Positions 34,530-47,507 of a stretch of 64,000 nt of DNA are shown here, piece after piece (position 1 is the first letter of the stretch; the number at the start of each line of letters is the position of its first letter). Source of the DNA: Liopterus haemorrhoidalis (taxonomy: Eukaryota; Arthropoda; Insecta; Coleoptera; Dytiscidae); NCBI GenBank assembly GCA_963971575.1, contig OZ020622.1:13182279-13246278 (forward strand). Direction: 5' to 3'. The translations under genes and the position numbers were made by a program. Under the pieces are notes generated by a model that worked only from the letters and a program-made list of their open reading frames with translations, did not search any database and was not told the origin of the DNA.

Positions 34530-34790
34530 TCGAAATGAAATTTTCAGAAATAACAGTTGAAGAATTTTGGATTTCTGTTCAAACCGAGTTTAAAACTATT
34601 TCTGAAAAAGCGATTAAAATTTTATTACAATTCGTACTTACGTGAGCTTGCCTTTTAACAATAAGGAAGACAAAGCAACGTGAAAGGCTGGGAAATATAG
34701 AAGACGAAATAGGAGTAGCTATTTCACACATAAGACCAGATATTGAAAACATTTGTAAAAGTCATCAGGCCCAAATAGCCCATTAATAAG
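34530..34790 (+). pseudogene. hAT transposase C-terminal fragment
   Basis: + frames read ITVEEFWISVQTEFKTISEK then AIKILLQF, and after a shift TKQRERLGNIEDEIGVAISH then IRPDIENICKSHQAQIAH with a stop. This resembles the dimerisation-domain end of ZBED/FAM200-type hAT transposases. It is isolated between the Penelope remnant and element B. Confidence 0.65.
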
Positions 34791-34810
34791 ATTGAAATCA
34801 TTTTCTTTCT

Positions 34811-35800
<990 letters not shown>

Positions 35801-35884
35801 TAAATTTCATTTACTGATTGTTATTTGCTATTGACTGATATGTAAACTCTTATGTATGCGATTTTTAATATATTTTGTAATATA

Positions 35885-35977
35885 AAAAACATTTATACTA
35901 TTTTATTTTACAGTGTTCCACAAATTTTTTGTAAAATTGCAAGTGTGCCATGATTCTTAAAAGGTTGAGAACCACTG
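35885..35977 (-). mobile_element. hAT-type terminal fragment
   Basis: Minus strand: cagtggttctcaaccttttaagaatcatggcacac, the classical start of one hAT end. No partner end was identified. Confidence 0.5.
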
Positions 35978-36223
35978 TTATAGATTATGGCCTTGCGTAG
36001 TTCGAAAAACTACCACGCTAAAGCGTTGTTAATGGCGCGAACTATAAAATTTTAAACACTTAATATATCACTACATTTTTCATCCAATAAAACCTAAAAG
36101 GCATGTGAAATAAACATAACTGAGCTTTTAGTAATTGAAATCTATCACTTCTGGTCAAGTTGGCTCGTCCATTCACAGCAAATTGAATAAAAATGATTTA
36201 TGTGTATTTAATGTATTTTACAG

Positions 36224-36362
36224 TCGCACCAGCTATCAAAGTTCCGAATCAGCTGTTAGGGGCGCCACTGGGCACTGATGTACAACTAGAATGTTACGTA
36301 GAGGCCTTCCCAAACACAATCAACTACTGGGTTAAGAACAGAGGCGAGATGCTTCTAAACGG
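36224..36362 (+). CDS. Internal exon 2: first half of the next Ig domain, same DIP/lachesin-like gene
   Basis: This 139-nt exon follows a tgtattttacag acceptor and ends at a gg|gtaaga donor. Its first two bases complete the split codon left by the exon at 23770, giving Phe, so the phases match. It reads APAIKVPNQLLGAPLGTDVQ then LECYVEAFPNTINYWVK then NRGEMLLNG. LEC holds the first Ig cysteine and YW is the core tryptophan of strand C. The exon ends after two bases of a Gly codon. It sits between two inverted copies of element B, about 420 bp downstream of one and 1.65 kb upstream of the other, and close to a broken mariner. Confidence 0.92.
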
Positions 36363-36885
36363 GTAAGATATAAAGATTGTAATTTACTATGACATAACGC
36401 CATATGTGACAAAGATTAAGAAACACTATATTGGCTTTCTGGATATATATTATAAAAGATATGAACGGGAAAATAAGCAATCGATATACTTTTTACCAGT
36501 TGCTACGTCGGGAATTCTGCTATATGGTTTTGGGAATCGATCAGAGATTTCATATTTTTGTGAATCGGATTTATGATTTAAAGACCTTAAAGCAGAGATT
36601 CGTGATCACATATGCACTCTTTAACGAAAAGAAACATTTTCAAAAATATATAATCTTTCACATTAGATTACAGCAGCGGCTCCCAAACTTATTTTTCGCT
36701 GAATCCTTTTAAGTAGGTAGAATACTGGCGTTCTAATTTGCAAACTCGAGTTCAATAATTTCAATCGAGGAGAATAATTTTGTCGTGTCTGGAGTAGTAA
36801 TGGGCGCATTTTTCCTTGAATGCTTGGCCAGGTGGTCCCTGTTGACCCTGTGGTCAATGTTGAAGCATGGCCAGGTGGTCCCCAT
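36363..36885. other. Intron sequence after exon 2
   Basis: Nothing firm. 36673-36715 (cagcggctcccaaacttatt) looks like another hAT terminus. Confidence 0.4.
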
Positions 36886-37364
36886 GATTTTCTCTTCTTT
36901 GGGTTATCGCAGTGGCTATACGACGCAAAAAAACCTTTCTTTTATGCCTGGCAAGCAGCACACGTGCAAAATCGGCGTTCAACGTCTCTCGGTTTCAGTT
37001 CATATGGAACCCATATTCTTTGTTTTTGACTCATTCCCAACGATTTTAAACGATGTGAAATTGCTTGGTGAGTCACTTCTAATGTAAGTGCAAGTTCTTC
37101 TTGCGTTTGGCGCGAATCTTCCTCCAATAATACTTCTAATTCCGTGTCTTCGTACACTTTCGGCCTTCCACTACGTTCTTTGTCTTCCACTTCAAATTCA
37201 CCATTTTTAAACTTTTGAAACCACTCACAACAAGTTTTCTCACTTAAAGCAGCCTCACCATATGCACAAGCAATCGATGCGCCTCAGCTGCAGATTTTTT
37301 CAAATTAAAGAGGTAAATCAAAAGTTCCCGCAAATTACGCTTATTCGGCACAAAACTTGACATT
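36886..37364 (-). pseudogene. Mariner transposase N-terminal fragment (M-c related)
   Basis: From ATG 37364: MSSFVPNKRNLRELLIYLFN, frameshift after AEAHRLL, then EKTCCEWFQKFKNGEFEVED, KERSGRPKVYEDTELEVLLE and MSQKQRIWVPYELKPRDVER. This covers both DNA-binding helix-turn-helix motifs. Beyond about 36890 the match ends and all catalytic residues are missing. It is a different copy from 30187, in the opposite orientation. Confidence 0.8.
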
Positions 37365-37399
37365 ATCGCACGAAAAAAATTATGTGATACTGATACGGA

Positions 37400-38009
37400 G
37401 TCACTAAGACTTCAAAGTTATGTTGTTACCAGATGTCCAAACTTACGATATTACGTTTTACATCTGACAATTTCAACATAACCTTCTGGTGGGGTCATCG
37501 TTTGTCAAACGGCGGAAGCTTATTTGTATTCTTGCGCAGGAATTATAATAAATTAACAAATTTGTAGAAAATAACAAAAAGTTTATTTTTTGTAGTGTTT
37601 TTAAGCAGCCAACGTTTTAAATATATTTTTCATATATTTTCCATTTAATGATCTATTTTTCTCGTTATTATTAAGGTGTAGAATTTTAAAAAATAGAAAA
37701 TAAGTATATAAAACATTATTACCCTCTTTACTATTTCATATCTTTGATAAAATCGGATTATACGAGGCATTATACGGTGTTTTTACACCAGTAATTACTA
37801 TTTTATTGAACAGTATCTATTTTATTATTACTTGCTTTTGCACTGACCTGAATACCCGCTTTTATGAAACATAGAAATACTATACTGAATAGAACTAAAA
37901 TATATTTTAAATTGATATTCTATAGAAAGCTTATTTCTTTACAAAATAAACAAAAAAATCATGTGAAGTGAAAATTTACACACGGGTCTTGTAGGTATTT
38001 AGTGATAAC
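37400..38009. other. Intron sequence between mariner fragment and element B
   Basis: AT-rich. A second element B-like end motif (gggtcttgtaggtatttagt) occurs at 37984. Confidence 0.4.
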
Positions 38010-38982
38010 ATTAAATAAAAATTGATGTGAAGTGTGAATTTTCACACATTTCAGGGTTTTGCAGGTATTTAGTAAGTGAATGATGATTATTTTGGATGCG
38101 AAAACAAATTTTATATTAAAATATTTTTTTTGTTAATTTTAATTCGAACGCCTAATACCATTATTTAGGTTTCTAAATATGTGCAGTATTTTTTTTTTTA
38201 TATAGCAAGGTTCATTAAGAATTTTAAAAATTGCGCCTATGGCTTCCATTGGTTGTTATAAGTTCCGCCCCTCTGATTTCGTGTACATTGAAACAGAATT
38301 AAATTATAATTTAAACAATTTCCACTGGCTATTAAATTTACGCTTTTAAAAATTAAATGCAATATTTGCCAAAATATAACTAAAATTTTGAAAAAATAAT
38401 CTAAACAATATAAAAATTAAAAAAAAAAAAACAAAAAATAATATAGTCTCTTCTTCTCACAGGGTTCGATCCCTTTCGGATCGGCTTACTTGGGTGAAAA
38501 ATCAGCGTCTAATACCACTAGACCAGCATACACGTTAAAGTGTGGCGTGTTACAAAGCTATAACTTGTGTACACTATTAGCCAAAAATCACAAAAAATGC
38601 GTTTTTTTCCAAAAACCTAATCTGATCCAAAATTCCTGTTGAACTATTCCGGTTCACACCAATGTACATTACTTAGAATTTTTTCAGATTTTTAGTTTAA
38701 ACCATCTGGGCTACAGGGTGTGGGACAAAAAAACTTTTACACAATTTTGGCAAAAATCGCTTCAAAATAATTTATTTTGCAAAAATAAAAAATTGATCGT
38801 TAATCCACGTACCAAGGGCTTTCATTTGATACGCTACTCAGAAATCTTTATTTCTTTATATTTTTAGTGGGATATGTTTTTTAGATGTTTTAGCATTTTT
38901 CCTATGTGCGGGTCAAAGAGTTGTATAAGCATGCCAAATTTCAACTCTCTAGGTTTAACCGTTTGGCTACAATTTTTACCGA

Positions 38983-39036
<54 letters not shown>

Positions 39037-39087
39037 GACAAAATGACGGTATAAGGGTTTTTTGGTCATACCTACAAAACCCTAAAA
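38010..39087 (-). mobile_element. Element B copy 4, right arm of the inverted pair
   Basis: Inverted relative to the copy at 34811 and collinear with it over most of its length. It carries an extra ~200 bp (38475-38690) and a CAGA block (38983-39036). The ends are the hairpin at 38030 plus agggttttgcaggtat, and atacctacaaaaccct at 39083. Confidence 0.85.
38455..38545 (-). repeat. tRNA-like segment within element B
   Basis: On the minus strand the A-box-like ggtctagtggtattag is followed about 50 bp later by the B-box gatcgaacc inside a short T-arm-like stem (aggg-atcgaac-ccct). The first part is deleted in the copy at 34811. Not a complete tRNA cloverleaf. Confidence 0.45.
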
Positions 39088-39109
39088 AGACTAAAGGAAT
39101 GAGGCTTAC

Positions 39110-39979
39110 ATTCTAATTGGACAGAATCATTTCCTGCTGTACAGTGGCGAAAGGTAATTTATTAAAATAATTGATAACGGTGCAAAAATAACTTCCTTGG
39201 GAAGCCACGCAGCTCTGGAGACGGTTCTTCCAATCCTCATAACAGTGCTGGAACTCGGATACTGGAGTAGCTATCAGCTGGTCGATTACGGACGTTTGAA
39301 TGCCTTCGAGTGTCCCAAAATGACGTGCCTTGAGGTGATTTTTTAATCTTGGGAAGAGGAAAATGTCACATGGACTCAAATCAGGTGAATAAGTAGACTG
39401 AGGAGCCAGAGGAATGTTTTTACTGGTCAAAACTCGTTTATTGAAATTGCTGTGTGACAAGGCGTATTGTAATCCCCAATTCATTGGTCAAAATCTGATG
39501 AATGGTAGTGTGAGTCAAATTTAACTCTTCCCCGATCATTCTGACTGTCAACTGACGATCTGAACGCACAAGATTCCGGATTCTGTCGACATTTTCATCG
39601 GTTCTTGAAGATGAAGGCCTTACGCTGCAATATTCATCTTCAGTCAACTCTCTTCCTTCTGAAGATGCCTTAAACCACCAAAATACCTAGGTCTTTGACA
39701 GAACACTGTCTCCGTAGGCCTGCTGAAGTTTAGCAAAGTCTGAAGCAAAACCTGATAGCGCACCGTTGCTCGAAATGAATGTCACTCATTTTTAGAACGC
39801 ACTAGAAAAAACTGTTTCACAAAAAAAATTGCTGCGGACAACAAAATTACTCTAGCGAGTTCAAACTCGTATTGAAGGCGTATCACATGTTCACCTGCCG
39901 CCCCTCCAAGTCTCGTGCCCCAAATTTTGCCAGATCAAACGCTATGTTGCGAGCCCGGTTTCTTTATCTACACACCTCG
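39110..39979 (-). pseudogene. Mariner M-a remnant, internal deletion
   Basis: Minus strand: N-terminal SVRPSSSRTDENVDRIRNLV and MIGEELNLTHTTIHQILTNE, then directly the C-terminal NKRVLTSKNIPLAPQSTYSP and DLSPCDIFLFPRLKNHLKAR. The first and second catalytic Asp are deleted; only the SPD/CD region is left. The 5' TIR ends cacacctcg|TA at 39979. Confidence 0.82.
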
Positions 39980-40090
39980 TACATTAGGAGGTTTCATTTG
40001 ATATCCCACTCAAAATTTTAAAAAATATATTTTTTTCCGTTAAATATATATACAGAGTGAGTGGGGAGGAATGGGTCGAACTTCAGGAAA
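39980..40090. repeat. Repeat shared with 2120-2220, next to the same mariner end
   Basis: acattaggaggtttcatttg ... tacagagtgagtggggagga is about 110 bp, nearly identical to the sequence following the M-a terminus at 2119. Confidence 0.8.
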
Positions 40091-40496
40091 GAATTGTACA
40101 TGTAAAAATAAGTAAAAAATGTTGTTATGCGATTGTCTTTTATTCTCAAGTTATAACGTAATTAAAACACTTTCCATCGAACATCGTTTTAATTTCGGTG
40201 TGCTAACAAGTTTTCAAAAATATCACCGTTAACTTGTAAACATACTTTACTTCGCCTACAAAGAGCGCCCGTTGATTTCCTGATTGTTGCATGCCTTTTT
40301 TAATATCGACTGCAGTATTTCTAATTCGTCGAATTAATTTATTAAACAGAAGACAATCGTATAACAACGGCTGTGTTTTTTTACTTGTTTTTACATGTAC
40401 AATACATTCCTGAAGTTCGGCCCGATGTTCGATAGAAAGTGTTTTAATTACGTTATAACTTGAAAATAAAAGACAGTCGCACAACAACATTACAGG
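40060..40496. repeat. Inverted-repeat region (tacagagtgagt element)
   Basis: aacttcagg...gtacatgtaaaaataag and gataacttg-type segments at 40080-40190 recur inverted at 40390-40495 (acatgtacaatacattcctg, acgttataacttgaaaataa). Another copy of the end lies at 41155-41220. No ORF recognised. Confidence 0.55.
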
Positions 40497-40633
40497 TTTT
40501 TACCGACCGCCAACATATATAAGGGAGGTATTGTGATCATACCGATTTTGACATTTCGAGATTTCAATGGATCTCCACGAATTGAGGTCCCTACATAACG
40601 TTTTGACTATTTTTAGCATGATGTCTGTCGGCC

Positions 40634-40676
<43 letters not shown>

Positions 40677-41150
40677 CTGTCTGTCCGTCTGTATACACGT
40701 GCAGAGCAAATTCGGCTGAAAGGATTTTTATGAAACTTCATATTTAAGCTTCTGCCATCAATGGCACGAGTTGATCAACTTTTGGTAAAAATCGGTTGAC
40801 TAAAAATGGGAGTTTACTCGTGTCGATTTTAAGATTTTTATGAATATTTCACTACAGAAAAATATTTCGAAAAAATTTATTGAACAAAAGTTGCCATAAA
40901 AGCAATAATTAATAACTTTTATTTGAGACGTTTTTTGATGAAACGAAAAATTTCGAATAATTTTTGTAAAATTTTTCGAAAGTCTCAATTTTTTCATACT
41001 TATATGTAACGTTTCCATGGTCATGATAAATAATATCTCTGTTAGAAAATATTAGGCCAAGTTATTTCTACTCTGCTGCTAGAATGTATTACTTTATGAA
41101 GTACTTTATGATGGCGGTCGGTCCTGTGGTGGCCACAGCTGATTTTTTTT
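40497..41150 (+). mobile_element. Element A copy 4, near full length
   Basis: tttttaccgaccgccaacat start, TCTG block at 40625-40690, end ggcggtcggtcctgtggtgg ccacagctga plus T-run. This is the clearest + strand copy. Confidence 0.8.
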
Positions 41151-41747
41151 ACATATTTTTACATGTACAATACATTCCTGAAGTTCGGCACATTCCTACC
41201 CACTCACCCTGTATATTTATATTTTTCCCGTTATGCATTTTTTTTTTTTTCTTGACCTTGGTCTGGGTCTTGGTCTTGTTCTTGGTCTTGAATAAAGTTC
41301 TGGGATATATCTGATCTTGCGGATTCTCCATTCACCATTAATTTGAATGATACCAAAGATTTGGCGTAATATTTTATTATCGAAATTACAAAATTAAAAT
41401 TTTGTAATACGTCCATAATCCTTTCGTGGTCTTAAATACTTGTATGTATATTTATTATTCCGATTTATACTACTTAAAAGTTACATCTAGAGTTTGCAAG
41501 GATTAAATCCTGGTGCATATGTATCCTTGTTGTGTATGCAACTCGCAGGACACATACGTTGCTTTGGTTGCGGCACGAACAAAGTTTCAATTTTAAACTG
41601 ATCTACCAAAAAAAGAAAACTATAACTACTAGCTTTATAAAAGGTTTATTTATATATATTCAGAGCTTTTATGTTTAGAGCAACAAGCTCTTTGTAGTCC
41701 AAACATTAAATAATGAGCTTGGCCCAACTATTGATTAATACGTCTTA

Positions 41748-43298
41748 CTTACTTACTTAATCCTGAAGCCTTTCTACCTTGCGGTGTAAGGCTATAGTCG
41801 AGTTACTTATTTTCTGGTGTTGTTCTCCATACTTCTTTCCATCGTGTTCTGTCCCTTGTATATTTTCTTATCTCCTCCCACTTTACTCCTCTCTTCGTTG
41901 CAGCTTCTTTTGTTTCTTGTTGCCAGGTTTTTCTCGGTCTTCCTGGTCTAACTTTCTTCACTGTTTTTGCTTCATAAACTCTTTTTACTGTTTTGTCTTC
42001 ACTCATTCTGTGTATATGTCCCAGCCATCTTAGCTGTCCTTCTTCTATTATAGTCTCTACTGGTTTTGTGCCTAGTTTTTCCCTAAATACTTCATTTCTT
42101 ATTCTGTCCAGTTTTGTTTTACCTTCGATTTTCCTTAAAAATCTCATTTCGGAGCTTCTTATTTTAGACCTGTGCGTCTCTGTAGTGGTCTAGGATTCTG
42201 AGGCATATGTCAAAATTGGTACTGTCACTTTTTTGAAGATCTCTACCTTGATGTTAGTTGGTATTTCTTTTTTATTTAAGAACGGTGCTTTGATGCTGTT
42301 GAACATTCTTCCTGCTGCGCCTACTCTTTCCATAATTTCTTCATCCATTTTTCCATCTTCGGCGAAAACTGTACCTAGGTATTTGAATTTTCCTACCTGT
42401 TCTATTATTTTGTCATCTATTTTTATCTTGTGTTGCATTTTTGTCCTGCTTATTACCATTGTTTTTGTTTTTTGTGTGCTAATTTTCATATTTATTTTCT
42501 TCAATTCTTTATTGTATTGGTTCAGGTTGTTTTGTAGTTCGTCCTCGTTCCTTGCTATTATGACCATGTCATCCGCATAGCAAAGTTCTGCTACTTTCAC
42601 ATTTTCCATTTTCCAGTAGCCCACACAATATTCTTTAATATTTTGTCTCACTTCTTTTATGGCGTCGTCTAGAACCATTGAGAACAGTAGCGGACTGAGT
42701 ACGCACCCTTGTCTGAGTCCGTTTTCCGTTATAAAAGATCTCGATACTTCATTTTTTGTTCTGACATAATTATTGCTGTCGGTATACAGACTTTTAATAT
42801 TTGAGATGGTGCTTTCATGGATACCTCTGTTTTTAAGTGTCAACCAGACGTCTTCTCTGTTCACTCGGTCGAAAGCTTTCTCCAAGTCTATGAAGCATAG
42901 GTGGATTTGGCTATTTGTTTTTAGAGCTTTCTCGCTTAATTGCCGTAACGTGAATATTGGGTCTTGCACCCCTCTCTTTGACCTAAATCCATATTGAGAG
43001 TCTTCCAAGGTTGCTTCCAGTGCGTTTCTGATTCTTCGCTCGAGTATTCTTGCATATAATTTTCCTACTGCGCTAAGCAGGGTTATTCCTCTGTAATTTG
43101 AGCATTCTCTACTGTCGCCTTTCTTATATATGGGTGTTATAATACCAGTTTGCCAGTCTAGAGGGGATCTACTTGTTGTTATCGCCAGATTCATAATTTT
43201 CAAAAGTTTTTCTTTTCCGTGTTCTCCTGTGTACTTAATCATTTCGCTAGTGATACAGTCGTGTCCAGGTGCCTTTCCGTTTTTGAATTTCCTCAGAG
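41748..43298 (-). mobile_element. RTE-like non-LTR retrotransposon, 5'-truncated
   Basis: Flanked by an 11-bp target duplication aatacgtctta (41737 and 43299). The 3' end on the minus strand is an AAGT-repeat tail (41748-41760). Only the reverse transcriptase and C-terminus remain. Confidence 0.88.
41803..43298 (-). pseudogene. Reverse transcriptase and C-terminus of the RTE-like element
   Basis: The open part starts at the truncation (KFKNGKAPGHDCITSEMIKY). It has PIYKKGDSRECSNYRGITLL, CFIDLEKAFDRVNREDVW, NGLRQGCVLSPLLFSMVLDD and catalytic LCYADDMVIIARNEDEL, then FKYLGTVF and VTVPILTYASES. A stop/frameshift near 42190 separates it from RSSEMRFLRKIEGKTKLDRI, EEGQLRWLGHIHRM and RPGRPRKTWQQE. 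The missing part includes the endonuclease. Among the retrotransposon frames in the window this one is the best preserved. Confidence 0.88.
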
Positions 43299-44106
43299 AA
43301 TACGTCTTAGAAACTCTCTAAACTTAGTCGAAATTAAATATTTTTTCTGAAATCATCAGTGAAATAACGTCAAATCGTCAGTGAAGTGACTCCAAATTGG
43401 CAGTGAAGTAATTTTTTTGTACTATTTCATGTACAGTCATGTGCGTAAAAATAGCATTATTAGAAAAATATTAAAATAAATACGAAAAATAGTTGGTTTA
43501 AGTAATAACAAAGCCAAAATTTTACTGATATATTATATTTTAAGAACAACTTTATTATTTTGATAAAAAGAAAGTATTTTTGTCGATTCATTAAAAAAAT
43601 ATATAGTATTTGTAAAAATATTCTCATTACGCTGTTTATAAATATAGCAGTACACTTCATAAAATAAATAAAACTCATTTTAATATTAAATATACTTTAT
43701 TATTTCTATAATATTTGGTTCCATGGCATTTTTTTTTCGTATTACTTCTACACATCTTCTCGGCATAGAACCAAAATAGATACCGGCATTTCTCCAAGGA
43801 AACAGATTTCCAAGCTATTTCAATTTCTCTCCATAATTCTTCTTTGTAAGCAGGTTTTGAAGAAGATATTTTAATTTTTACATCAACCCACAAGTTCACT
43901 ATTGGATTTAAGTCCAGAGATTTAGGTGGCCAACCCATAATAGTAACCCTATTTTCATTAAACCTATTTTTTGCTTTGAACGAGGTGTGCTTTATTATTA
44001 CATAATTGCATAAATTGCTTAGTCCTTATATTGCATAAATATCCATATTAATGGCATTTTCTTCTCTGCAGAGGGAAGCATGACATACTGCAAGATACTG
44101 ACATAT

Positions 44107-44672
44107 AGACCGGGAGCTCATGACATTTTTGGTCTCCGATTTCATACAGCATGCCTTTTGGAGGAGAGAATATTTACCCTGTGACAACAAAAAAGGGATG
44201 GTACTAAACCCCTGCACGCTTTCCGGTCATAGGGAAAATTGCATTTCCACTTAAACACAAAATTTTTGTGCTTTTCTCTGATTTAATATTGCTTGCCCTT
44301 TTGTCAAAAGAAAGTTATAACAAATTTAAAGTCTTTTAAACATATGCATGCGATTCGGAGGGTCCCAAAGGGCTCAAACGGTCATGTGATCTTGTAATAA
44401 AAAAATATGATTTTCCGCGTTTTCATACAGCATGCCTATAATTAAAAGACTTTAAATTTGTTATAACTTTCTTTTGACAAAAGGGCAAGCAATATTAAAT
44501 CAGAGAAAAACACAAAGATTTTGTGCAAGTGGAAATGCAATTTTCCCTATGACCGGAAAGCGTGCAGGGGTTTAGTACCATCCGTTTTTTGTTGTCACAG
44601 GGTAAATATTCTCTCCTCCAAAAGGCATGCTGTATGAAATCGGAGACCAAAAATGTCATGAGCTCCCGGTCT
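44107..44672. mobile_element. Foldback element with ~235-bp arms
   Basis: Arms 44107-44345 and 44438-44672 are near-perfect inverted copies (outer end agaccgggagctcatgacat). They are separated by a ~90-bp loop holding catacagcatgcc again. No ORF. It lies inside the Tc1 remnant. Confidence 0.85.
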
Positions 44673-44812
44673 AATAAACATTCGCGTCCATTATATCTTT
44701 CATCCAGAAAATAGGGCCCACTCCGTTCCAAGAAAAATATCTCCATTACTTATGATTGTACCTCGTGTATGGAGGCCTGCGTACTTGCTTTTGGCAGATA
44801 GCAGGATTAAAT

Positions 44813-45453
44813 AAAAAATCAGCTGTGGCCACCACAGGACCGACCGCCATCATAAAGTTCTTATATAAAATAATGTATTTATTTAGCAGCAGAGTAGAAA
44901 TAACTTGGCCTAATATTTTCTGATATTATTTATCATGACCATGGAAACGTTACATATGAAAAAATAATGTATAAATAAGTATGAAAAAATTTAGACTTTT
45001 TTTCGAAAAATTTTACAAAAATTATTCGAAATTTTTCGTTTTATCAAAAAACATCTCAAATAAAAGTTATTAATTATTGCTTTTATAGCAAGTTTTGTTG
45101 AATAAATTTTTTCGAAATATTTTTCTGTTATGAAATATTCACAAAAATCTTAAAATCGACACGAGTAAACACCCATTTTTAGTCAACCGATTTTTACCAA
45201 AAGTTGATTAACTCGTGCCATTGATAGCAGAAGCTTAAATATAAAGTTTCATAAAAATCCCTTCAGCCGAATTTGCTCTGCACTTGTACACAGCAGACGG
45301 ACAGACGGACAGACAGACAGACCGACAGACATCATGCTAAAAATAGTCGAAACGTTATGTAGGGACCTCAATTCGTGGAGATCCATCGAAATCTCGAAAT
45401 GTCAAAATCGGTATGATCACAATACCTCCCTTATATATGTGACGGTCGGTAAC
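44813..45453 (-). mobile_element. Element A copy 5, near full length
   Basis: Same layout as 580-1234, with a short CAGA block at 45295-45330. Confidence 0.78.
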
Positions 45454-45690
45454 AATTTTTGTTTTATCAGATCAATGAATATTGCATCTTTTTGACACGG
45501 CCAAGTTGGTGTTCTTTGGCAAATTGAATTCTATTTTTCCGTTGTCCCTTGTTTAACAGCGGAGTTTTTGTTGATCTTCTGGCATTCAGATTTGCTTTTA
45601 TAAGGCGTTTTCTTACAGTTGATATAGAAATTGGCAGGTTTAATTCGTTTTTAAGTAATAAAAGGGTTTAACTTTATATACTTTGGAGAG

Positions 45691-46203
45691 CTACCTATAA
45701 ACGAAGTATCTCACTTATCATTTACGCATTCCATAACATTCAAGATACAGTGCAATCATTATTTCTGATCGTTAGGCTATACTTGACAGAAACATTTAGT
45801 TATCAAACTTATTTTCAAGGACATGTACACATTTACACATGTACACACAAATTGGTTATTAAATGAACACTATTTTTCTTTACACGCCAATGAGTTGATA
45901 ACAAATATTAAGTTAGAAACACATTTTCGTTGTTCCTCGTGTGAGTTCGGACCAACGAAGTAATCTGATTGGTTCTTTGTTAAATTGAGATGTTCTGCTG
46001 TGAATTAGAATACAGTTTTGATATTTTAAAACCCATTGTTTACCATTATGTAACGGTCAGGATTTAATGCTCGCACTGTATATACATAAGAGTGGTTCTG
46101 AATAAAGAAATAGTTATTTTCTATTCTACTTGAAATTGAATTATCTCATTTATAATTTACGTTACAGCGTTAGCTAGTTATTAATAATTTTTACTTGTTT
46201 CAG
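45691..46203. other. Intron sequence before exon 3
   Basis: No features recognised apart from the acceptor tract. Confidence 0.45.
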
Positions 46204-46352
46204 GACTAAATACAACATCAGAGAAGAGCGCAGTGGTTACAAAGTATTTATGTGGTTGATAATACGATCTTTTGGTCGTCAAGACATTGGTACTTACAAC
46301 TGTGTGTCGACAAACTCCCTAGGTCGAGCGGAAGGCACCCTGCGACTTTATG
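46204..46352 (+). CDS. Internal exon 3: second half of the same Ig domain
   Basis: This 149-nt exon follows a ttttacttgtttcag acceptor and ends at a tatg|gtcagt donor. Its first base completes the Gly codon from the exon at 36224, so phase 2 matches phase 2. It encodes TKYNIREERSGYKVF, then MWLIIRSFGRQDIGTYNCVS and TNSLGRAEGTLRLYG. The DIGTYNC motif supplies the second Ig cysteine, and SLGRAEGTLRLY is the strand G ending usual in insect DIP-type Ig domains. The next exon should encode the C-terminal linker and membrane anchor. I found no acceptor and coding match for it in the remaining 17.6 kb. Confidence 0.92.
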
Positions 46353-46771
46353 GTCAGTATACATCATTTCTTTAATGTTCATTTCCCATTAAAACCACTT
46401 CGTTTCACCATTTGTTTCACCATTCAACATATATTCATGTTTATTTCTGGATTATTTTTAGGAAGGAATTCATTTAAAATTTAACAAGAATTTTAGGTTA
46501 TTTCTGGTTTAGAGGATATTTTTTAGATGATTTATTTACTGACACTCTGATACAGGTTCATATAGAATGAAATTTTAATATAAAAACTCAAATACAAAAT
46601 AATTTTTGTATTGGAGAAAAACCAAAAATCCACTAATTTCAGTTTGATTTTCTGGTGTATGAGTACTAGTCCAAAGGCAAATTACATCTTCAACATATAT
46701 GTACCAAAATGAAGAACTATTTTTAAAGGATTTATTGTGTACTACTATGTTTTCTAAATAATTCATAAACA
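46353..46771. other. Intron sequence after exon 3
   Basis: No features recognised. Confidence 0.45.
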
Positions 46772-47507
46772 CGATGTGTGTAAATTTAGTACCCGGACTG
46801 ATTTTTTAAATTTGTTTTATTCGAATTACAATTCAATATTGTCTCCTTCAAAATAACTTCCTTGGGAGGCCACATAGCGCTGGAGACGGGTCTTCCAATC
46901 CTCATAGCAGTGCTGGAACTCGGTATACTAGAATAGCTTTCAGCTGGTAGGTTACGGACGTTAGAATGTTTTCGAGTGTCCCAAAATGGCGTCCGTTGAG
47001 AAGATTTTTCAATCTTAGGAAGAGGAAAAAGTCACAAGGACTCAAGTCAGTCGAATAAGGAGGCTGAGGAGCCACAGGAATGTTTTTACTGGCCAAAAAC
47101 TCGTTTATTGAAATTGCAGTGTGACAAGGCGCATTTCAAATTTTTCTCATCTCCAATTCATTGGTCAAAATCTGTTGAACGCTAGTGTGAGTCAAATTCA
47201 AAACTTCCTCGATCATTCTGACTATCAACCGACAATCTGAACGCACCAGATCCCGGAATCTGTCGATATTTTCATCAGTTCTTAAAGATGAAGGCCTTTC
47301 GCTGCGTGATTCATCTTCAATCAACTCTTCCTTCTGAAAATGCCTTAAACCACCAAAAAACTTGGGTCCTTGACAAAACACTACCTCCGTAGAGCTTCTG
47401 AAGTTTTGCAAAAAAAAAAAAAAAACTGCCCAAGTCTGAAGCAAAACCTGATAGCACACCGTTGCTCGAAATGAATGTCACTCATTTTTAGAACGCACTA
47501 GTTTCAC

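Larger units (their letters stand above)
43434..45690 (-). pseudogene. Tc1-like transposon, split by two later insertions
   Basis: The 3' end (read on minus) is TA|cagtcatgtgcgtaaaaata at 43432. The C-terminal part of the transposase at 43990-43680 reads MGWPPKSLDLNPIVNLW with the third-acidic region SLDLNP. The DNA-binding part lies at 45660-45505: LPISISTVRKRLIKANLNAR then QRKNRIQFAKEHQ. Between them are the foldback element at 44107 and element A at 44813. The middle catalytic part was not found, and the 5' TIR is missing. Confidence 0.72.
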
